Below are positions 11,001 to 20,800 of a stretch of 64,000 bases of DNA, in pieces (position 1 is the first letter of the stretch; each line of letters begins with the position of its first letter). Source of the stretch: Diplonema japonicum (lineage: Eukaryota > Euglenozoa > Diplonemea > Diplonemida > Diplonemidae); contig OZ025669.1 of assembly GCA_964019335.1 (NCBI GenBank), positions 124,001 through 188,000 of the forward strand, written 5' to 3'. The position numbers were made by a program, and so were the translations under genes. The notes beneath the pieces were generated by a model. The model did no database searches. It was not told where the DNA came from and was given only the letters and a program-made list of their open reading frames with translations.

Positions 11001-12859
11001 CTCACTTCATTCGGGTTAGTAGGCACCCAGTCTGTGCTTGCTCGAGTGTCCCCATAAGCTCGACAAGTCTTCCCATCTTCGTTGGTCAACAGGTCATCGA
11101 GTTCCTTGCAGCTTCCAGACTTGGCTCTAAACTGCCGCACCTTGAAGCCACCAACTATCCGATTGAGATGATTCTGCACTACAGTGAAACCAGGGCTGCC
11201 GTCATCAGGGTACACATAGCCTAGCATGGGTCCCTTTATCCACTTCCAAAACTCTTCTTCGTTTGCTATCTCGTAAAACTTCCATGGGAAAAATTCGGTG
11301 GTTGCATCACCAACCTCCTCTTTCCCTATAGCCTCGTCTATGCTGAGGCCCAGGTAGAACCCTTTGTTGATATCAAGGTCATTGTGAAGATAGAAAGTGT
11401 ACACGAGCACCCACAAGATATACCAGAAGAAGTGGCGTTGCCTGCGGCCTGACTCGATCTTGTCCTCCACGTAGCTAATAGGGTACGACAGCCCCTCCAC
11501 GGGTTCCGACTGGCCCTTCATGCACGACTTGAAAAAAAGGCCCTTTTCGACAAGACCGTTAAACTTCTGGTTCAGGTTGGCCCACAGAGGGAAAAACGGC
11601 TCTTTCTTTACTTTGTTTCTAATCTCAACACCTGTGGCCGCCTTGTACGCTTCGCAGAATTCTGTCTCTGTGATGGCCCGTCTCTTCACAATGTTCATGA
11701 ACTTCTCTGTCAGGTCACCGCTGCAGTAAAGCTTCTTCAGTCTGTCTTCATATGCGTTCATTGCTGCGTCGCTCACGATGCTGGAGGCCACGTTGTTGGT
11801 GTCACTCCACACCTGGTCGAAGCTTACCCGCCTCTTTGGGTCGGAGCTCCACAGGTCGTCCATTGCCTGCCGCACTTTTTCGCTGATGCCGAACTCCAAG
11901 TACGGCAAGTTGTCTGTCTGGATGTACGTCCGCAGCATCTGCGTCTCTTTCGTCGGGTCCGATGTTGCACTTGACAGCCGCATCTTCAGTTTCTGCCCCA
12001 CGCGGGCAGAGTCAATGACCTTGCCTGTTTCGTCGCTGACAACAGACAAATCAGACAGGATGAATTCAACTGTAGACTCACCCACGAAGTGGCTGAGCAA
12101 TTCCGTCAGTTGGTTGGATTGAAGATCTACACTGCAACAGCGAGCCTGGTGCGCGTGGAGCTCGTCACGCATGGATATCTTCATTTCTTTCAGAAACGCC
12201 ACCCGCTTTTTCATGTTCACCTGCTTCCTCGTATCCCATGTATCCTCTGATTCCTGAACATCGTCTGCCTGTTCTACGTAGGTCAAGAAGGACTTCCACT
12301 CCGTCGCTGACACATTGCCGTCATTGTCTGTGTTCAATAGATTGAACACGTCACCCATCATGTTACTAATAATCTTCCGTCCCACCGAGTTCACGGCATC
12401 TTGTGTCTCTTGCTTCTGGATGACCACAAGCTCGTCATTGTCACACCACGTCGTATGCCTCGTCCTGCTCGTGGTGTCCTGTTGCTCGCCGTTGTTCATC
12501 TTATCTTGCTCGATAGCCCTCCAAGCTGCCATCCACTGACTCCTTGTGATGCCATCACCCTCCGACAATTTCAGCTTCTCCTCTAGTTCATTATGGTGCA
12601 CCTTCACGTAAGCCAGCACCCTTCTGAATGTGTGGTGCTCCAGGGGCGCGTTGTGACCGTACTTGTCAGGCAGCGGCTTGGTACGGTCCGCAATTGCCTT
12701 CAAACCTTGGTAAGCAATGTCTGTGCGGTACTCTTCATCCTCGTTCTCCTGCCCGACGTCTGTTGTCTTGTTTGAAAAGGGTCGGAACTTGGAGCTCCAC
12801 CACTCGGCCTCGGTGCCCTTGTCGTCGGGGGTGGGTGACTCGATGGTCACGGCCGGCAT
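8041..12859 (-). CDS. Polycystin (PKD2/TRPP)-family cation channel with EF-hand
   Basis: A non-selective cation channel subunit, usually on the flagellar membrane in protists. The spliced product is 1578 residues; introns at 8869-8905 (37 nt) and 9137-9181 (45 nt) join three exons that otherwise would cut the voltage-sensor-like and pore helices apart. An EF-hand loop at 176-187 (NTDNDGNVSATE) lies in the long cytosolic N terminus. A first membrane helix (FFWYILWVLVYTFYL) precedes a large extracellular TOP-type domain ending in the family signature WIDIATRAVLVEFFVHS. Helices 2-6 follow; the pore reads FMVMGEFDFE where PKD2 has a LGDFDF filter, then LFNLLIGVMTTKFEEV. The ATG is 77 nt after the preceding gene's stop. 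The extra N-terminal region is unusually long. Confidence 0.93.
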
Positions 12860-12886
12860 GTTGACACCCTACCTGTGTGTGTTGGG

Positions 12887-12912
12887 CTGATGAATTAAAA
12901 GTAGTTCTGACT
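12887..12912 (-). promoter_or_regulatory. Putative 3' splice acceptor ahead of polycystin gene
   Basis: In the 77-nt gap between the zinc-ribbon gene and the polycystin ATG, the minus strand reads ACTACTTTTAATTCATCAG, with the AG at 12887. The gap is too small for a conventional promoter, which favours processing of a common transcript. Confidence 0.4.
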
Positions 12913-12936
12913 ATACTGGATCCCATGAGGGGGTCC

Positions 12937-13449
12937 TTAGACGCCGAAGGCTTTGTAGGCATGGGACAAAGCTTGGTGGTCACCGCTGGGGTGGACTGCA
13001 TTGTAGTGGTGTTGGGTAGGGTGAATGGCGGCGTTGTAGGTGTCAGTGCTGGTTGTGAAGCATGGCGGGATTGCAAAGCAGCTCACAGGGTGCCGGTTCC
13101 AGATCTTTTGATGGCGGGCCGCACGGGAGCTCTTGTGCGCGTCCACAGTGAGGGAAGACTCGCACGTTGTGCACGTGAAAGTGAGCCCTCGAGACTCTAC
13201 GACACGGAAGGCCTCCAGCGATGTCATCTCCTTGCACACAGGACACTGCACCTCCCTCACCTCACCTTCTTCCACCTCTACATGTCCATCTCTCTTTCCT
13301 TTCTTCATCTCTTCATCAGTATTACACCACTCCCACGGTACATCTTCCTTGTACCCATTACATTGACATTTCCCGCTGGGTCTGTTCGGATACACATTCC
13401 GAAACGTCCTCTTGCACGCCAAACACCTCACATCCTGTTTCTCCTGCAT
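12937..13449 (-). CDS. Small Cys-rich double zinc-ribbon protein, function unknown
   Basis: The 170-residue product has two clusters of paired cysteines: CLACKRTF with later CQC and WEWC, and CPVCKEM with CTTCESS, each spaced like a treble-clef or zinc-ribbon site. An acidic linker (EVEEGEVRE) separates them. The C-terminal 50 residues are His/Tyr/Pro-rich and look disordered. I recognise no named family; a nucleic-acid or protein-binding adaptor is possible. The start at 13449 (MQEKQDVRC) is chosen over an upstream in-frame ATG (13506) because a pyrimidine tract ending CCACAG sits immediately before it. The stop lies 77 nt before the polycystin ATG. Confidence 0.65.
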   Translation of the reverse strand: MQEKQDVRCLACKRTFRNVYPNRPSGKCQCNGYKEDVPWEWCNTDEEMKKGKRDGHVEVEEGEVREVQCPVCKEMTSLEAFRVVESRGLTFTCTTCESSLTVDAHKSSRAARHQKIWNRHPVSCFAIPPCFTTSTDTYNAAIHPTQHHYNAVHPSGDHQALSHAYKAFGV

Positions 13450-13607
13450 CCCTGTGGTTGTGGCTCCGACGACAAGCAAGAAGAGGCGGTAAGCAGTAAA
13501 AATCAAACGAATAAAAGAGGCAGGGGTCTAAGGGGTGCGTATGTACGTCGTTATAAACATTTAAAAAAAGGGGGGACTAGAGGGTGATGTATGTACAAGC
13601 CTGTGCT

Positions 13608-15438
13608 TCAAACTGTAATAGGCTTCTTAGAAACATGATCAAAGATCATAGAAGGGGGTGGGCGGGCATGCTGCTTTGGGGTCTTCTTGCGAGGTGGGCT
13701 TATATCAGTTGGGGAGGACGTAAGGGCAGGCAGTGGGTGTTGCACAGCCTTCAGGGCGCATCGGCAGTAGGTGCCCACAGCGTGGAGCCATCGGCAGACC
13801 TGTCCAGCATCGACAGAGACTGTTGTAATGTTTGCGGGCTGGCACTTTGTATCGTTGAGGTACACCTCCATCTTGTTGAGGTACCCTCGGAGGTCTTCGT
13901 CAAGTGTGCTAATCGTGACGTTCGCAAGCCTCCCCATCATCTCCCCACTGCCCATCTTGTCGCGCGCTACAGACCATTTCAGGCTCGTATACCCCAGAAC
14001 CCTCATCAGGCACAGCACAGTCTGCGGTTTGTATTCACTTTATTTACATGATAATGCATACCCTTTCCACTAAACGCGGTGGCGACACCAATGCCCGTAG
14101 ATTCTGGAGGGCCTGCTGCCTGATTACTTCTAGTCCCACTGTGGGAGTCGGTGGGTCGAGGCATGGTGTCAATTCGCTATCTTCGTCCGCTAGAACCTGC
14201 GGAATCTGGGAAGACTTCTTACTCTGTGTTGACAAGATGGTGTCGATCTCTCGCTGCATCTGCTTGCTGCGGTGGAGGAGAGATGTGGTGTGTTCATCTG
14301 TGGCGGGCAGTGGTGCCGCTTCAGTATGCTGCTTTTTCATGGGGCTTGGCGTTGCCTGCACATTTGAACCCCTCCACATCCTGACAGGTGATGCACTCTC
14401 CTTCCGTCGTGTGAGCCGGTTTTCCATCGCCACCAAGTACTGTTGCTGCGGGCCGATCACACTCCCCGGTCTGGCTATCCGCATCCATGCTATTGCGGCC
14501 GCCGCGCTGAACCCATAATGCTTCATAAGGTAGCACCCTATCAGGGAACCTGTCCTCCCAAGACCTGCTTTGCAGTGTATCGCTACACCGCCTGGATTTC
14601 CTTCCACAAAGTCAAGAAACTTCGTCACAATGCTGTCAGTCGGGATGCTTCCATCCTTGTAGATGAGGTCGATGTGTTTAAAGCCTACTTCTGTGAACCC
14701 TCGCTTGTCGTATGTCTTTCGGCACAGCCTTACAATACCTGTTACCCCGCGCTCTCTGAATACTTTTGTGTAGTCCTCGGGCGACCAATATCGGAAGCCA
14801 TTAGCTGCCTCGGAGGAAGCTGCGTGCGGAGCACAGAATGCGATAAGCTTTCCGCATGCCTTGGCTGTCGGCGGCACTATCCAGTTCCAGTCCCCGTTGG
14901 CGGGCTGCTCAAAGTGCTCGTACTCCTCGCAGTCGAAGTTCCGCCAGTCTAGCCACCCCAGCGACACAGCATTGTGCAGCCCTTGCAGGCAGTGCATAAT
15001 TGTGCAATTGTAGGAAGACACCCCGCATGACACATCTCTGTATGGGAGGAACGGCGGGTAGCTGCTCGCGATGATCTCCAATGCTTCATGTGGGGTCTTC
15101 TCCAAGCACAATACAGCAAACGCTGCGATTAGGTACCCGGCGTTGGCCCTCTTGTGCCCGTCGTGCGATGAATAGAAGTACAGTTTCACACCGCTCAGCT
15201 GAGGAGCATGGAGGTACCTGTACGTTACCCTGCAGAACTTTACTAACATCGACAAGTTAAGCGGACCGAAGTCTGCCTCAAAGGGCTCGTACACCAGATC
15301 ATGATCCGCTGTCCAGAAGAAGTACTCATCGCTGCTTTTCGGGTGGCCTCGGAGCGACAAGAAGTACAACCTATCGGGAATTACAACACTGGCACGACCA
15401 AGAACAGAGGCGGGGACGATCTCACCAACCTCACCCAT
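13608..15438 (-). CDS. CDC14: Cdc14 phosphatase fused to dynein microtubule-binding domain
   Basis: The dual-specificity phosphatase acts on Cdk-type Ser-Pro sites in mitosis and at basal bodies. In the 596-residue product, residues 1-180 are the Cdc14 N-terminal domain (RLYFLSL, YFYSSHDGHKRANAGYL) and residues 181-345 the catalytic domain, with the loop HCKAGLGRTG giving Cys289 and Arg295, so it should be active. A 40-nt intron (14022-14061) joins this frame to 137 further residues. From about 449 to 555 these match the stalk-head domain of dynein heavy chains: the Pro-Pro kink (VSPPRLVE), a helix ending MRVLG, KWSVARDKM, then KMEVYLND...ANITTVSVDAGQVCRWLHAVGTY. A Pro/Ser-rich basic tail (ISPPRKKTPK) ends it. 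The intron falls inside the fused domain. No AAA motor or stalk coiled coil is present. Confidence 0.9.
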
Positions 15439-15509
15439 TACCTCCTGCAGTGCTGTTAAGATTGCGAAAGGTGTTTATATATAATAGGAGACTTATCTTG
15501 TAAAAAAAG

Positions 15510-15523
15510 GCATGTAAATGCCT
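15510..15523 (-). other. Hairpin just after a stop codon
   Basis: GGCAT-TTAC-ATGCC, a perfect 5-bp stem, lies 8 nt past the TAA of the upstream pseudo-cyclase gene and is followed on the minus strand by seven T. It sits in a 92-nt intergenic gap and could mark 3'-end processing. Confidence 0.35.
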
Positions 15524-15530
15524 TGTTATG

Positions 15531-17729
15531 TTATGTTAAAGACTTCTTCGACCCTCGCGACTTGGGGCGGTCTGGAAGCGGTGTGAGCTTCTTCGGGCTT
15601 GGGACTGCGGAATTCTCCTCCGAGCTCTTTCTTTGTTGCCATCGTTGCTTCAAGACCTTCTGTCTGTTCTCGATTCCTACCACACCTGAGAAGCTCGCCA
15701 TGGAGCGCTTCCGTAGCACGGGAAGTGAGGAATTGTGAGCAGTGCTCTCCTTCTTGGCTTTCTTCGGCTTTGTTTCGCCCCCAAAGCACTGCAGCACTCG
15801 CAGCATGTAACCCATTGCAGACGTAGCAATGGAGTTTGAGTCCTCTGCGTGCGTATTGACGAGTATGCGCGAGGTGTAGAAAGCAAGGTCTGTGTCGCCT
15901 GACCGCGTCGGCTCGTTCTGTATCTTCGTCAGCATCTTAGCAAAAAGAGCTGCTGAAGTCACTCCTTCTTGTACCTTGCTCAGCATCGTCTGTAGAGCTT
16001 CGTGCACTTGCGTAATTGGGTGTTCGGGTCTTGGGGCACTAAACCTCCGATGTAGTTTCTGAATGCCGACACGGAACGAGCCTAACTTGCTTAACGCGGA
16101 CGGCTGAGAGCTGCGAGACGAGTGGTTTGACTGTACCTCTTGCTCCTGTAGATTTATGGAAGGTGCGTACACAGTCGAGCCCTGTGGGTCATGACTCTGC
16201 ATCAATTGCGTTTCAAGTGCCTGTAATGCGAGTGAGACGTTGCTCAGCGTCTCGTCTGTTTTCGTCATGTGCTTCAACATGTTCGCCTGCAGTGCTTCGT
16301 ACATATCCTTCTCGTCGCAAGTCATAGTCTGCTGCCACGCACTTTTCTCAGCATCCTCGTCTGGCTTCCCGTCTTCGTCAGATGACTCTTCTTCATCGAG
16401 CATCGTGCACCAGAAGCCCTTCCCCGCAAACCTCCCCCGTGGGCTAATCAAAGGTCCATCCTGTCTGTTCTTTAGGCACCCAACGTGCACGTTCCATGTT
16501 TCTCCAATTTTGATGGGTCTCAGAGGCTTCTCTACAGCTTCGAACTCAAGCGTTCGGTGATAGTTGCTTGCCTCTTCGTTCCACTTGTGTGTGGAAGCAT
16601 CGTAAGCAAGTTTAGTGCGGGTTGTGATCGCCACCTCGCCCCCTCTGGTACTTGATATCACTCTGTAACACCTCTGCATGACAGCACCGTACTGGCTTGG
16701 TTCTCCAGTGGCTTCGGAAAACTTCCCCATATGCACAGCGCACCTCATTCGTAAACCGCACCACAACAAGTTATCCCCTTCGTGTATAGGCTTACAAGCT
16801 GCATAGAGCAGGAGTTGAGGGGGCCACTGTAGTTTCAACAGCTGGGTTTGCAACGAGGTACTGTACCATATGGCCTGCTGGGCTGTGGGAAACACGTGTG
16901 TGTAGCCATCGGGTGCTGATTCGCTTGCTTCCACAAAATTAAGCCTTGTGCCCTGGTACTCCTCTGCCAAATCTCTCACCGTTTCTTCAACTAAGTTGGC
17001 AGCGATGCAGTACTGCTCGGTGCACACCTTTCGCAAAAACTTAGAATCTTGCACCTGAGTCATAACAACGTACTGGTCCAGGTCCTGCGGGGTGACTTCC
17101 GTCTCGTGCTGTGTCTCCGCTGCTTGCGACGTGAGCTTCTTGTTCAATGCAGCAATTTCATGCATGTGCTTGGAGTTGAGGGTCTCGAGGTCTTCGATCT
17201 GCCACCGGACCTGGTCCACGCGTTCTAGGCACGTTGAGGAGATGGTAAGACAGCTTTTGAGGCCTCGGATGATGTTCTTAAAAGTGGTATGGAGGGCAAT
17301 GGCGCGAGTATCAAGAGGCATATCGGTGACGATGCTGTGTGCGTTGTTGTAAAGGTCGGTGTAGATCACTTTGAGGACGTCGAAGGCACGCTCGATGATG
17401 AGGAGTGACTGTTCGGAGAAGGCAAGGCTGTCCAGCTCCTCCATCGCCTCGTTGAGAACAGGCAGGGAGGCTGAAATCTTTTCAAGCTCCCGTACCCTTT
17501 CGCTGCGCGTCCCGATCAGCTTTGGTCCCAGCTTCCCTAGCTCCTCCAATGTCTCCGTGATATCCGAACCGGCCAGTAGTTGCTCTGCTTTCTTCTTCGC
17601 TTTCACATACTCATCCTTCGCCTCCGCCTCGTCATACATCCCTAGCGTGTCATTCACCCTGTCCAGTTCCATCAGCACCTTGTTGTGGTACTGCACCCCG
17701 GTAGTCTCCTCATCTGCCACCATTGCCAT
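15531..17729 (-). CDS. Degenerate class III nucleotide cyclase (pseudocyclase) with coiled coils
   Basis: The protein has 732 residues and no membrane helix. Residues 1-210 are mostly helical/coiled coil. Residues 220-372 align with class III adenylyl/guanylyl cyclase domains: YVVMTQVQDS at the first strand, VFPTAQQAIWYSTSLQTQLL, then LRMRCAVHMG, YGAVMQRCYRVISSTRGGEVAITTRT. The first metal-binding Asp (F-T-D-I in active enzymes) is Gln226, and the GD turn carrying the second Asp is replaced around residues 266-274. It should not make cAMP unless a partner completes the site. An acidic segment and a long Ser/Lys-rich tail follow. The second of two close in-frame ATGs (MAMV, MVAD) could also be the start. 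Confidence 0.75.
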   Translation of the reverse strand: MAMVADEETTGVQYHNKVLMELDRVNDTLGMYDEAEAKDEYVKAKKKAEQLLAGSDITETLEELGKLGPKLIGTRSERVRELEKISASLPVLNEAMEELDSLAFSEQSLLIIERAFDVLKVIYTDLYNNAHSIVTDMPLDTRAIALHTTFKNIIRGLKSCLTISSTCLERVDQVRWQIEDLETLNSKHMHEIAALNKKLTSQAAETQHETEVTPQDLDQYVVMTQVQDSKFLRKVCTEQYCIAANLVEETVRDLAEEYQGTRLNFVEASESAPDGYTHVFPTAQQAIWYSTSLQTQLLKLQWPPQLLLYAACKPIHEGDNLLWCGLRMRCAVHMGKFSEATGEPSQYGAVMQRCYRVISSTRGGEVAITTRTKLAYDASTHKWNEEASNYHRTLEFEAVEKPLRPIKIGETWNVHVGCLKNRQDGPLISPRGRFAGKGFWCTMLDEEESSDEDGKPDEDAEKSAWQQTMTCDEKDMYEALQANMLKHMTKTDETLSNVSLALQALETQLMQSHDPQGSTVYAPSINLQEQEVQSNHSSRSSQPSALSKLGSFRVGIQKLHRRFSAPRPEHPITQVHEALQTMLSKVQEGVTSAALFAKMLTKIQNEPTRSGDTDLAFYTSRILVNTHAEDSNSIATSAMGYMLRVLQCFGGETKPKKAKKESTAHNSSLPVLRKRSMASFSGVVGIENRQKVLKQRWQQRKSSEENSAVPSPKKLTPLPDRPKSRGSKKSLT

Positions 17730-17860
17730 TCCAGTAGATGTTATCTGCGTGATACATAAAACACGTAGTACGAGATGGGGAAAGAAAAACTTAGCACAAC
17801 AAAATAAGGAAAATAACTTTCGTTCAAAACATAGTATTCGTATGAAAGGATTCACTCAGC

Positions 17861-20800
17861 TCAATGAGCAGCAGGCGGGGTGAAAACAGAGTGCAGGGGG
17901 TTGCTAGGGGGGGTTCCTGATTCATTGAGCTCTGGTTCAGGTTCTGGGCTGTGAAGCTCCGCGGGCCTCTGATCGGGGGGCGGTGTGAATGCCTTATAAG
18001 CTGCGAGCAAGAGGGCAGCAAGCAGGAGCAAACCTGCGAGAACCAGGGTGATGATTAACCACGGAGGGAGAGAGCTGTCAGACGGGGATGGGGGGAGAGT
18101 GATGGGCACGAAAGTAACTGGCAAAGGCCCATCTGGAACTCGTGTTGGGGCAGGTAAGGGCGACGACACAACATGTACATCAGCAACACCCAAACCCCGC
18201 ACGCGTGACATGGGGTCTTGGAAGGCCTCAAGCATAGTCTGGTCACCCCCATTGAGTGTGATGTGAACCCTTCGCCATGTAGAACCTGCCACTGCTTCAT
18301 TTTTCACTACCTCCATCCCACCCCACTCGGCCCCTAAGTCCTCTTTCAGTGCTTCTTCAAGCTGCGCAACACTTACGCCATCTGGCAACAGCACTTCGTA
18401 CACAGTTACGGTGTACCCCACCACCAGCTTCGTTACCGCACTGCTGCCTTCGCCTCGAGGGTCTTTGATACGTATCGTCAAGTTCACCACTGTGCCAGCG
18501 GACCAGGTATTAAGAAGGGTAGCTCTTAGAATGCCATCTGTAACAGAAAGGATGGGCGGTGATTGGAAGGGTGTCATCGGGGCAACGCTGAACTCCGACG
18601 GTTGGAGGGCACTGATATTACTTGCTACGAGTACGGCGAAAGTGCGGGACGGGACCGTTACCTCCGCAACACCCACAAAAGAGGGCAACCCCACAGGGGG
18701 GTCAATCGCTAGCTGCAGCTTGAAAGGCAACGATGTGTCAGCTCCACCGTTGGCTCTCCCACCATTATCTACCAGAACCACTGTGTAGGTCTCCGTTACT
18801 GAACGAGGCGAATCACCTACTACAACCTTCAGCACTCCATCTTTGTTAATCACAGGGGGCACTTTGAGGACACTAACCTGCCCGGCGAGACCTTCGACCA
18901 CGAACTGCATCTCCTGATCGGCCTCACGTCCCCCACCACCTGAAGTGATGTCACTTGCCCACTGCACTTCTATATCAGAGACAACGCGCACTTCTGAAGA
19001 CGCCTTGAAGCTGGGCGGGTCGTTCACAGAGAGTACCTCGACCGTGAAGGTGTACGGCTTTACACCAGGGAGCGTGACTGTGAGCTGCGAGGTGCCAAAG
19101 GCGTCCGACACAGGACGGAAGTGAAGGTGGCCCTCTTTGGTAATGGTAGGTTGTACTTCATAGAGCTGCATGTTTGTGACTGTCAGGGAAGGGACCTCCG
19201 TGGTCGGCAACCTCAGCCACCCTTGTAGAGTGACGTCACCTGTGTCCTCTACAACAACGACATCGCCTTCACCCTCAATGGTTGCTGTCTGTACCTTGTA
19301 AACCTCTACAACAACCTCCTGCACACTGGAAACACCCTCCGTGCTGTTGAGCACACAGCCTACTGTTGCGTTGCCAACCTTCTCCGCTATCGTTTCGATC
19401 ACTACAGTACCGTCGCTCTCAATGGCAAAGCTCCTGAGAAGTCCAGTCCCGCCCTCACATGTGTAGCCCCTGCCCTCACCGCTAAGCATCGTTACCATCA
19501 CTTGCCCAGGCAGCCTGACTACCCCAGCTGTGTCCTGTTGCCTTATAACACCACTATTGAACGTAAATGCAGGAGGTGAGAAAACAGGCTGGAAGCTAAT
19601 CATCAGCTTCGAGACATTCGACGTACCCAAAAAGCTAGTGTCAGAAGGCCTGCGCAGCGACACGTCGAACCACGCTTCCCCATGAGCACCGGGGGCCTGC
19701 TTGAACTGCAGCACCCCTTCCTTCGTGATTGATGGCTGTGCGCTGAACAGTGCGTTGCTGCCTGCTGTCCAGACGACACTGAACGACAGCTCCGTGCTTG
19801 TGTCACCAGGCGGCAGGCCTGAGTCGATGTTGGTGGCCCATCCCATAGAGTAAGGTGGAGAATCCTGCACTCGTGTGATCTTATCCCCAGGACTAAACGA
19901 AGGCTGGATAAAGGCGGGGAGAACAGTGATGGTGAACCACTCCTCGTAGCTGCCGCCAGCAGAGTCTTCAGCATTCACCTTTACGTTGGCAACTCCGTGG
20001 CGTGCCCTTGACACCGCAAACATCAGATCACCATTTCCCACGTTCACAGTCGGCTGCTCTGTGAACAGACCAGGGACTGGAGGCTCTACCGTCAGCTGCA
20101 CTGACGTGATAGTCTTCGTTGACTCATCAGTAGGCCTAAGGGACACGGACACCCACCCTTGCACAAGAACCTCTCCCGCAGTTTGCAGGACAGTCATGTT
20201 GGATCCCTTCAGCAAAGCGAGAGCATCATTCACTGCAACCACTGTTATCCTGAATACTGTACATGTTCTATCAATACCGTTGTGTGCTACACCCCCATCG
20301 TCGGTGAGGCACAGGCTTACCTGGCTGACACCATGCTTGTTGGGAGCTAACGCGAATGACAGGTTTCCGTCTTTAAGGGTCACCGACGGGAGTGCATCAA
20401 ACAATTCGCTGTTTGTCACAGTTGCGGGCTCCCACATGAGTGCTTGGCCTGCTTCCTCTTGCGGCCCAGGAGAGATGCCTCTTGCCCACAGCGGGAACAC
20501 AACGATCCCTTCGTCCTCGTAAGTGTACACATCTCCTTGCGTGGAGAACACAGGGGCGTCGTTCACCGACAGCACGTCAATTGTCAGCACCACTGCCGGG
20601 CTGCGGTTAACATTCGGCAGGCTGCCATCCCCACTGTCCATGAGGTAGACGTCGTACTGTAGTCTTCCTGATTTCTCAGGCGCAACCGTGAACACGAGAT
20701 CTCCTGTGCTGAAGTCCTGTACAACAGGGGTCCCCTCTAGGATGCTCGGATTGCCACTGCGCAGGGTGATGACGTATGACAACTGCTGTGTCACGTCAGG

